From: Antedon bifida
Taxonomy: Eukaryota; Echinodermata; Crinoidea; Comatulida; Antedonidae
Assembly (NCBI GenBank): GCA_963402885.1
Contig: OY727094.1
Location: 19,594,501 to 19,658,500 of the forward strand
Length of the DNA: 64,000 nt
Reading direction: 5' to 3'
Part shown: positions 54,816 to 64,000 of the stretch, one piece after another
Numbering within the stretch: the first letter of the stretch is position 1
How the letters are laid out: every line of letters begins with the position of its first letter
The notes under the pieces: model-generated
What the model was told of the DNA's origin: nothing
The model's input: only the letters and a program-made list of their open reading frames with translations
The model's database searches: none
Program-made: the position numbers and the translations under genes

Positions 54816-56145
54816 GTTTATTCATATGTAATTATGAAATAAAACAAAAAAGAGAGAAACTCTGTTAAAGCAACCCAGGCATAAAGCTAAAATAAGTTGG
54901 GTTTTTCACTCATCTAATCTTTACCGTTTTATAGTTAGGTATACCTAAGAGTAATGTATTTTTTTTTACCCTTATAAAGAATTTTTAGTTTGTAACTGTC
55001 TGAAATTTCTGATATTGAATACTTTTGTACTTTGATAGTTTGTGTTGGAATTGATGGTGGTAGATAGTAGTTGATTTCTATACATTATTTTGTTATTTCA
55101 AATCACTTAGCTAGTGCAATGATTCAGATGCATCGTTTCCTATGTAACTGTATTGAAGTTATGTGATACCAATTAAATGGAGATGTTATTATGTCCTCCT
55201 TTCACAAACAATTGAATATTATATATTTTCATCTCAGGAAGTAAAAAAGGATGGATCTTTTTTACTCAACTTGATTGAACAAATTTTTTGATTAAAAATG
55301 TATTTTACCTGAATATAAATTAAATGGACTAATTTCAAAATATAACCCAGATTTCCAAGATCATTGTCAATCTTGATTTGAAAGAAATTAGTGTGAATAT
55401 ATAGCTAGTGACAGAGCCATATACATATAAAGGGTTTGGGTTAAAGTCACATGATACACAGATCAAATTGTGTCAAAATTGTCTCCATTAATGTATGTAA
55501 GGTAGAGCATTTTCGTTTTCTTACAATTACAAATATTGAATTGTATATTATTGTACGCGCAATTATTCTTTGACGCAAGTACTTCTGTACACTTTGCACA
55601 TCAATATTTCACCGTCAAATTTGCAATTAAATTTTTAAAGAAAGAAGAAAACGTTTAGGTTACATGCATTAATGGAGCCAATTTTGACACAATCATTCCT
55701 GTATATCAACCAAATTATCTAAAACGTATCACTATCATACAATAATTTTGTATTCTGTAAACAAGCAAAACAAATTGTAAAGTACATCATTAATTACTGC
55801 ATGTCATGGAAGCATACTGATTTAGGTGGTCACTATGGAGATATTATATTCAAACATTCATAATATGTTGTTTTTTGTATGCAATTTTGACATCATTAAT
55901 GGTGATGAATTATCAAATGGAACAAACAAATGAAAAGGCACTATAATCGTATTTATTATCATTGAAGAGTATATTATTAATTATAAAATGAATATAAAGA
56001 TGTGTAATAAATCTAACCTGTTATGGTATGTGGAGTGGAGGCCTACAGTACATTTAAATATACACTAATACATACTAAAAGTGATATTACTATCGTTATT
56101 ATTATATCAAGGATTATTTTAATATTATATTGTACTGTATATATG
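54816..56145. other. downstream flank of flotillin-2, nothing recognised
   Basis: AT-rich. No coding sequence or repeat that I could place. Confidence 0.5.
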
Positions 56146-56455
56146 TGAGGGCGTGTGGCGCAGCGTGTTGGACGTTCGACTACTGATCGTGAGATCGAGG
56201 TTCGAATCCAACTCTCGCCGCATTGCTTGTATCCTTAGGCAAGATACTTTACACTCTCTCCACCCAGGTGTATAAAATGGGTACCCGGTTAGATCAAGAC
56301 ACAACTTTGCGCTGATTACTAGCTGCATTCTGGGAGTATGTTTTTACTTGTGTGTTTGATCCAAAAAAATGACTGGGGTAATAATGCTCAGCGCATTGAG
56401 AGCTTGCTTATATGCGCTATATAAGAATGGACTATTATTATTATTTAATATACTT
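56146..56455 (+). mobile_element. tRNA-derived SINE
   Basis: The head resembles a tRNA with an A box TGGCGCAGCGTG (56156-56167) and a B box GGTTCGAATCC (56199-56209), spaced as for RNA polymerase III promoters. A body follows with CCTTAGGCAAGATACTTTAC and GGGTACCCGGTTAGATC, and a tail GCGCTATATAAGAATGGACT and ATT repeats. The body resembles conserved-core SINEs of marine invertebrates (possibly Deu/Meta type, from memory). Confidence 0.75.
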
Positions 56456-56545
56456 CAAGTTAATTTGTTTCTGTCATTGGCATAATAAAAGCCATAGTGT
56501 TGTAGTTATGTGTTTTGTTTTGTTTGCACCTTAATTATTTTCTAC

Positions 56546-56640
56546 TAGATGGTTCGCTCGCGTACCATCTAGGTCGTGCCCACAGATGGTTCTCGAATAC
56601 ATAAAAATTTCAGCGTAAAAAAACTGACAATTTCAAATGT
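56546..56640 (+). repeat. family C repeat, 5'-end fragment
   Basis: CTAGATGGTTCGCTCGCGTACCATCTAG forms a hairpin (CTAGATGGT/ACCATCTAG), followed by CAGATGGTTCTCGAATAC, parallel to the start of the copy at 38786. Only this end is recognised. Confidence 0.5.
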
Positions 56641-57524
56641 ATGTACCGCAGGACTTTAATACTTGTCGTTTACAGGAGGAACGAATAGACAGTGATTTAT
56701 GTAGTCATAGTACGGGTTGTCTTCCAGCTCGATATTTGTGCCAAAATAGATTTTTGTAGATAATTTTGTTATTCTTCAGATGCTGAATCCCAAAAAGTCA
56801 GGTGCCATTTTTTTTCGACTCGACCACTCCTTCAGCCGCCATTTTGTATTTCAAAATGGCCAACGTTCCACACTAAAGTTGGTCATCCATGGTATCATTG
56901 GAAAGGGAATGTAATACTGATCATTTTATTCCATTACACCCATACCAATAAACGCATAGTTACATAGTAATTGCGCAATAAAACAAATCACGTGACCAAT
57001 AAAGGTCAAAAGGTCAACATGCAATTTCAACACTTTGTTTTGTTTCGTTGGATAGCTTTTTAAATTCTGAAGCTATTTTATTTTTAGTAGTCTAAATTTC
57101 GTAAAAAGAAAATGCTACAGGTCATAGTATCATTTGCGTAGTGTTCCAAATCATTTGTATAAACAGTGTCATTTTGTCAAAGCGGGTACCACACAATATA
57201 AAGCCATCTGTGTACAATGCAAATGTTAATTGGCATGCCTTTCTCTTTGAACGTCAGATGAAGTGCAGCAAACAGAATGTTTGCATTTGATATTATTATA
57301 CAGTGACAGTGACAGTTACTTTGACTGCATTTCTCAGTTATATTTATCAAAAATGCAGTGGATATGCAGTGCATAAACAGGACTGTTTTTCCGGAACCAC
57401 CCATTATTGCATTTCGTAGACCTCCCAACCTTCGTAATATATTAGTCAGATCCAAATTTAAGAGTGAAATTAACTCTCATGACAGCCAAAATTTGGCACT
57501 AAGGCGCAGGATTGGTCATAGCAA
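56641..57524. other. intergenic DNA, nothing recognised
   Basis: A short AGCCGCCATTTTGTATTTCA-type block near 56835, similar to the GATGGCCGCC arms of the inverted-repeat element, is the only link I see. A 92-codon minus frame at 57177-57455 is not convincing. Confidence 0.45.
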
Positions 57525-59220
57525 AAAATAGCAAACAAATAGCTGTGTAATTGCTATACCTGATACAGCAATAATAGCAAATAATAGCAAACAAATAGCT
57601 GTATAATTGCTATACCTGTGATACAGCAATAATAGCAAATAATAGCAAACAAATAGCTGTGTAATTGCTATACCTGATACAGCAATAATAGCAAATAATA
57701 GCAAACAAATAGCTGTGTAATTGCTATACCTGATACAGCAATAATAGCAAATAATAGCAAACAAATAGCTGTGTAATTGCTATACCTGATACAGCAATAA
57801 TAGCAAATAATAGCAAACAAATAGCTGTGTAATTGCTATATATGATACAGCAATAATAGCAAATAATAGCAAACAAATAGCTGTATAATTGCTATACCTG
57901 ATACAGCAATAATAGCAAATAATAGCAAACAAATAGCTGTGTAATTGCTATACCTGATACAGCAATAATAGCAAACAAATAGCTGTATAATTGCTATACC
58001 TGTGATACAGCAACAATAGCAAATACAAGCAAACAAATAGCTGTGTAATTGCTATACTTGATAAAGCAATAATAGCAAATAATAGCAAACAAATAGCTGT
58101 GTAATTGCTATACCTGATACAGCAATAATAGCAAATAATAGCAAACAAATAGCTGTGTAATTGCTATACCTGATACAGCAATAATAGCAAATAATAGCAA
58201 ACAAATAGCTGTATAATTGCTATACCTGATACAGCAATAATAGCAAATAATAGCAAACAAATAGCTGTGTAATTGCTATACCTGATACAGCAATAATAGC
58301 AAATAATAGCAAACAAATAGCGGGACAAATAGCTTTGTAATTGCTATATATGATACAGCAATAATAGCAAATAATAGCAAACAAATAGCTGTATAATTGC
58401 TATACCTGATACAGCAATAATAGCAAATAATAGCAAACAAATAGCTGTCTAATTGCTATACCTGATACAGCAATAATAGCAAATAATAGCAAACAAATAG
58501 CTGTATAATTGCTATACCTGATACAGCAATAATAGCAAGTAATAGCAAACAAATAGCTGTGGAATTGCTATACCTGATACAGCAATAATATCAAGTAATA
58601 GCAAACAAATAGCTGTATAATTGCTATACCTGATACAGCAATAATAGCAAGTAATAGCAAACAAATAGCTGTGTATATGCTATACAAAACAGGCTGAAAA
58701 TAGCCTAGGGATAGCTGTTCTATCACTATCCTACTGTGACACATTGGTCACTTAGCAATAATAGCAAATAATAGCAAACAAATAGCTGTATAATTGATAC
58801 CTGATACAGCAACAATAGCAAATAATAGCACACAAATAGCTGTGTAATTGCTATACCTCATACAGCAATAATAGCTGTATAATTGCTATACCTGATAGCT
58901 GTGTAATTGCTATACCTTATACAGCAATAATAGCAAATAATAGCAAACAAATAGCTGTATAATTGCTATACCTCATACAGCAATAATAGCAAATAATAGC
59001 AAAGAAATAGCTGTGTAATTGCTATACCTGATACAGCAATAATAGCAAACAAATAGCTGTATAATTGCTATACCTGATACAGCAATAATAGCAAATAATA
59101 GCAAAAAAAAATAGCTGTGTAATTGCTATATATGATACAGCAATAATAGCAATTAATAGCAATTAAATAGCTGTGTAAGTGCTATACTTTATACAGCATA
59201 AATAGCATGGAAATAGCTTG
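57525..59220. repeat. minisatellite 1, unit about 56 bp
   Basis: About 28-30 copies of a unit built on AATAGCTGTGTAATTGCTAT, ACCTGATACAGC and AATAATAGCAAATAATAGC. Some units are shortened, and an unrelated 60-bp stretch (GATAGCTGTTCTATCACTAT...) interrupts near 58690-58755. The long minus-strand frames here are repeat artefacts. Confidence 0.92.
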
Positions 59221-59666
59221 CAGTTGCTATAATTGATATAGCCAGGCTGAAAATAGCCTTGGGATAGCTTTTGTATTATAAACAGCAAACAAATACCTGT
59301 GCAATTGCTTCACACCACCTATACAAAACCACTCTACAAAACAGGCTGCAAATAGCCTTGGGATAGCTGTTATATCACTATCCTACTGTGACACATTGAT
59401 CACTTGCCTGAAACCTCAGCTATAGCTGCTATAGTTGCTATATTTTAACTACACCATACCATGTCAGAATGTAGTCATAGTTAAAGCCAAATAATATAAA
59501 AATTACACAATGCTACACTTAAACTGTGTATACTTAAAGGCCAGGTGCGGGCAAGAAATTTCTATTGATCATACATTCCAATAATCATCGATCTATAGTT
59601 TCCCCTATGTTTCATAATTTTTGGGATTTTCTTTGTATTACACAAGCTTGTTGAAAATAACCAGTT
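59221..59666. other. spacer between minisatellites
   Basis: Contains a second copy of the block GATAGCTG...CACTATCCTACTGTGACACATTG (59360-59400; first at 58710-58747) and TATAGCTGCTATAGTTGC, which foreshadows minisatellite 3. No gene. Confidence 0.5.
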
Positions 59667-61907
59667 AGGGTGGTCAGATCTTGGCGGTTTGCATCTGGAG
59701 TGATGTTTTTTTTAGGTTATACACGTCAGGCGTTTCACATGAGGATGGTCAGATCTTGGCGGTTTACATCTGGAGTGATGTTTTTTTTATGGCTCACGTC
59801 AGGCATTTCACATGAGGGTGGTTAGATCTTGGCGGTTTACATCTGGAGTGATGTTTTTTTTTAAGGTTATACACGTCAGGCGTTTTACATGAGGGTGGTT
59901 AGATCTTGGCAGTTTACATCTGGAGTAATGTTTTTTTTTAGGTTATACACGTCAGGCGTTTCACATTAGGGTGGTCAGATCTTAGCAGTTTACATCTGGA
60001 GTGATGTTTTTTTTATGGATATACACTTCAGGCATTTCACATGAGGGTGGTTAGATCTTGGCGGTTTATGTCACGATTAATGTTTTTTTTTTAAGGGTAT
60101 ACACGTCAGGCGTTTTACATGAGGGTGGTTAGATCTTGGCGGTTTACATCTGGAGTGATGTTTTTTTTTTAAGGTTATACACGTCAGGCGTTTTACATGA
60201 GGGTGGTTAGATCTTGGCGGTTTATGTCAGGGTTAATGGTTTTTTTAAGGTTATACATGTCAGGCGTTTTACATGAGGGTGGTTAGATCTTGGCGGTTTA
60301 CACTGGAGTGATGTTTTTTTTTATGGGTATACACGTCAGGCGTTTCACATGAGGGTGGTTAGATCTTGGCGGTTTACATCTGGAGTAATGTTTTTTTTTG
60401 GGTTATACACGTCAGGCGTTTCACATGAGGGTGGTTAGATCTTGGCGGTTTACATCTGGAGTGATGTTTTTTTTAAGGTTATACACGTCAGGCGTTTCAC
60501 ATGAGGGTGGTTAGATCTTGAAGGTTTACATCTGGAGTGATGTTTTTTTTAAGGTTATACACGTCAGGCGTTTCACATGAGGGTGGTTAGATCTTGGCGG
60601 TTTACATCTGGAGTGATGTTTTTTTTTAAGGTTATACACGTCAGGCGTTTTACATGAGGGTGGTTAGATATTGGCGGTTTATGTCAGGATTAATGGGTTT
60701 TTTTTAAGGTTATACATGTCAGGCGTTTTACATGAGGGTGGTTAGATCTTGGCGGTTTACACTGGAGTGATGTTTTTTTTATGGGTATACACGTCAGGCG
60801 TTTTACATGAGGGTGGTTAGATCTTGGCGGTTTACATCTGGAGTGATGTTTTTTTTAAGGTTTACACGTCAGGCGTTTTACATCTTGGCAGTTTACATCT
60901 GGAGTGATGTTTTTTTTTATGGGTATACACGTCAGGTGTTTCACATGAGGGTGGTTAGATCTTGGCGGTTTACATCTGGAGTGATGTTTTTTTTTAGGTT
61001 ATACACATCAGGCGTTTTACATGAGCGTGGTCAGATCTTGGCGGTTTACATCTTGAGTGATGTTTTTTTTTATGGGTATACACGTCAGGTGTTTCACATG
61101 AGGGTGGTTCAATCTTGGCGGTTTACATCTGGAGTGATGTTTTTTTTAAGGTTATACACGTCAGGTGTTTTACATCTTGTCGGTTTACATCTGGAGTGAT
61201 GTTTTTAGGTTATACACGTCGGGCGTTTTACATGAGGGTGGTTAAATCTTGGCGGTTTACATCTGGAGTGATGTTTTTTTTTAGGTTATACACGTCAGGC
61301 GTTTTACATGAGGGTGGTTAGATCTTGGCGGTTTACATCTGGAGTGATGGTTTTTTATAGGTTATACACGTCAGGTGTTTTACATTGTGCGTGGTCAGAT
61401 CTTGGCGGTTTACATCTGGAGTGATGTTTTTTTATGGGTATACACGTCAGGCGTTTCACATGAGGGTGGTTAGATCTTGGCGGTTGGCATCTAGAGTGAT
61501 GTTTTTTTTTTAGGTTATACACGTCAGGCGTTTTACATGAGGGTGGTTAGATCTTGGCGGTTTACATCTGGAGTGATGTTTTTTTTATGGGTATACACGT
61601 CAGGCTTTTCACATGAGGGTGGTTAGATCTTGGCGGTTTATGTCACGAGCATTTTACATCTTGGCGGTTTACACTGGAGTGATGTTTTTTTTTTAGATTA
61701 TACACGTCAGGCGTTTTACAAGAGGGTGTTCAGATCTTGGCAGTTTACATCTGGAGTGATGTTTTTTTATGGGTATACACGTCAGGCGTTTCACATGAGG
61801 GTGGTTAGATCTTAGCGGTTTATATCTGGAGTGAGGTTTTTTTTAAGGTTATACACGTCAGGCGTTTTACATGAGGGTGGTTAGATCTTGGCGGTTTATG
61901 TCAGGAT
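59667..61907. repeat. minisatellite 2, unit about 76 bp
   Basis: About 29 copies of GAGGGTGGTTAGATCTTGGC, GGTTTACATCTGGAGTGATG, a T run of 7-10, GGTTATACACGTCAGGCG and TTTTACAT. The T run varies in length between units, and a minority variant has TTTATGTCA. The + strand frames at 60807, 61115 and 61630 arise from the repeat. Confidence 0.93.
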
Positions 61908-63930
61908 GAGCTATAGCAGAAATAGCTGCTATAGCAGTAACACTTAACCCTTGGACTTCAATGGCATAATAGCAAATCAATAGCAACCATAACTGCTTTT
62001 CCAGCTTCAGCAAAAATAGCTGCTATAGCAGTTACACTTAATCCTTAGACTTCAATAGCACAATAGCACATCAGTAGCAACCACAACTGCTTTTCCTGCT
62101 ATAGCAGAAATAGCTGCTATAGCGGTGAAACACTTAACCCTTACACTTCAATAGCATAATAGCGTATCAGTAGTAACTACAACTGCTTTTCCAGCTATAG
62201 CAAAAATAGCTGCTATAGCAGTAACACTTAACCCTTAGACTTCAATAGCATAATAGCATATCAGTAGCAACCACATCTGCTATTCGAGCTATAGCAGAAA
62301 TAGCTGCTATAGCAGTAACACTTAACCCTTAGACTTCAATAGCATAATAGCATATCAGTAACAACCACATCTGCTTTTTGTGCTATAGCAGTGAAACATT
62401 TAACCCTTACACTTCAATAGCATAATAGCACATCAGTAGCAACCACAACTGCTTTTTCAGCTATAGCAAAAATAGCTGCTATAGCAGTGAAACATTTAAC
62501 CCTTACACTTCAATAGCATAATAGCATATCAGTAGCAACCACAACTGCTTTTTCAGCTATAGCAAAAATAGCTGCTATAGCAGTAACACTTAACCCTTAG
62601 ACTTCAATAGCATAATAGCAAATCAATAGCAACCATAACTGCTTTTCCAGCTATAGCAAAAATAGCTGCTATAGCAGTAACACTTAACTCCCAGACTTCA
62701 ATAGCACAATAGCATATCAGTAGCAACCACAACTGCTTTTCCTGCTATAGCAGAAATAGCTGCTATAGCGGTGAAACACTTAACCCTTACACTTCAATAG
62801 CATAATAGCGTATCAGTAGCAACCACAACTGCTTTTCCAGCTATAGCAAAAATAGCTGCTATAGCAGTAACACTTAACCCTTAGACTTCAATAGCATAAT
62901 AGCAAATTAATAGCAACCATAACTGCTTTTCAAGCTATAGCAAAAATAGCTGCTATAGCAGTAACACTTAACCCTTGGACTTCAATAGCATAATAGCATA
63001 TCAGTAGCAACCACAACTGCTTTTCCGGCTATAGCAAAAATAGCTGCTATAGCAGTCAGACTTAACCCTTAGACTTCAATAGCACAATAGCATATCATTA
63101 GCAATCACATCTGCTTTTCGAGCTATAGCAGAAATAGCTGCTATAGCAGTGAAACACTTAACCCTTCAAATTCAATAGCAAACTAGCTTTCAGTAGCAAC
63201 CACAACTGCTTTTCCAGCTATAGCAGAAGTAGCTGCTATAGCAGAAGTAGCTGCTATAGCAGTGAAACACTTAGCCCTTACACTTTAATAGCATAATAGC
63301 ATATCAGTAGCAGCCACAACTGCTTTACGAGCTATAGCAAAAATAGCTGCTATAGCAGTAACACTTAACTCTCAGACTTCAATAGCACAATAGCATATCA
63401 GTAGCAACCACAACTGCTTTTCCTGCTATAGCAGAAATAGCTGCTATAGCGGTGAAACACTTAACCCTTACACTTCAATAGCATAATAGCGTATCAGTAG
63501 CAACTACAACTGCTTTTCCAGCTATAGCAAAAATAGCTGCTATAGCAGTAACACTTAACCCTTAGACTTCAATAGCATAATAGCAAATCAATAGCAACCA
63601 TAACTGCTTTTCCAGCTATAGCAAAAATAGCTGCTATAGCAGTAACACTTAACCCTTGGACTTCAATAGCATAATAGCATATCAGTAGCAACCACAACTG
63701 CTTTTCGAGCTATAGCAAAAATAGCTGCTATAGCAGTAACACTTAACTCTCAAACTTCAATAGCACAATAGCATATCAGTAGCAACCACAACTGCTTTTC
63801 CAGCTATGGCAGAAATAGCTGCTATAGCAGTGAAACACTTAGCCCTTAGACTTCAATAGCACAATAACATATCAGTAGCAACCACAACTGCTTTTCCAGC
63901 TATAAGCAGAAATAGCAATATTAGCATAAA
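61908..63930. repeat. minisatellite 3, unit about 94 bp
   Basis: About 21 copies of AGCTATAGCAGAAATAGCTG, CTATAGCAGTAACACTTAAC, CCTTAGACTTCAATAGCATA and GTAGCAACCACAACTGC. Units alternate between two versions (AGTAACACTTA and AGTGAAACACTTA). It starts directly where minisatellite 2 ends and reaches to about 70 bp from the window end. Confidence 0.92.
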
Positions 63931-64000
63931 TAGCATGGTTAAAGCAACAAATAGCAAAAAAAACCTGTATGCTACAACACAAGTATAAGCTCTGAAAACT

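Noticed and set aside
57177-57455. Minus frame with a GGSGKT-like P-loop string (MGGSGKTVLF).
   Set aside because: A P-loop-like string alone occurs by chance; the preceding G-x4-GK[ST] context is imperfect and there is no Walker B motif, family similarity or coding bias. Not called a gene.
57516-58148. Minus frames rich in Leu, Tyr and Cys that look like membrane proteins.
   Set aside because: They come from the 56-bp minisatellite read in one frame.
60807-61815. Overlapping + strand frames of 61-130 codons with repeated RSWRFTSGVMFF-like sequence.
   Set aside because: They are translation of the 76-bp minisatellite with variable T runs; no start context or family.
57525-63930. Regularly spaced repeats that could suggest a CRISPR-like array.
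   Set aside because: Units are contiguous with no unique spacers, and the DNA is from an animal. They are minisatellites.

Overview
The window is animal genomic DNA, AT-rich and packed with transposons. The one conserved host gene is flotillin-2 on the + strand, seen as seven exons between 1407 and 54444. The 5' exon(s), coding roughly the first 45 residues, lie outside the window. Its introns reach 26.3, 12.9 and 9.8 kb and are almost entirely mobile DNA. Probable source: a marine invertebrate, most likely a deuterostome such as an echinoderm. That is an inference from the TAGGCCTAG-rich unique DNA, the intron style, and a LINE carrying a 2A-like peptide of the kind reported from sea urchins and lancelets.

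First large intron (1622-27899). It holds a TTAA-flanked element just upstream of exon 1407, remains of a coiled-coil coding sequence (1890-2645), and a 19.5-kb hAT-type transposon (2653-22152) with matching terminal inverted repeats and a 5-bp target duplication. The hAT transposase gene is on the minus strand, split into at least seven exons, and its parts are spread by later insertions. These are a 2A/PHD/endonuclease/RT LINE (about 4096-8900), two related TIR elements (8911-10939 and 11912-14598, the second inside a transposase exon and itself containing a TTAA element), a long inverted-repeat element (about 15585-19272), and a hairpin-ended element (19727-20924). Next comes a broken multi-exon gene of an uncharacterised, probably transposon-derived family (about 22310-24555, minus), then intron DNA with a strong palindrome (26173-26304).

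Second large intron (28133-41048). From 28380 to 38424 lies an array of hairpin-ended elements (family A/B) inserted into one another; their orphaned 3' hairpins pile up at 38215-38424. A 2.2-kb near-identical tandem duplication lies inside it. A member of another repeat family (C) follows at 38786-39850.

Third large intron (41169-51013). It holds a longer copy of the TTAA-flanked element (41920-43525), a full-length inverted A/B copy (44650-46164), and a second LINE with an intact endonuclease-RT frame of 998 codons (46906-49902).

The remaining flotillin exons are close together, separated by a 120-bp intron, an intron with a 330-bp tandem repeat, and a 509-bp intron. Downstream are the 3' UTR with an AATAAA signal, a tRNA-derived SINE (about 56146-56455), and 6.4 kb of three minisatellites (units about 56, 76 and 94 bp) reaching almost to the window end. 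Coordinates of exons and element ends were read by eye from splice motifs, reading frames and repeat junctions; no alignment or search was run.
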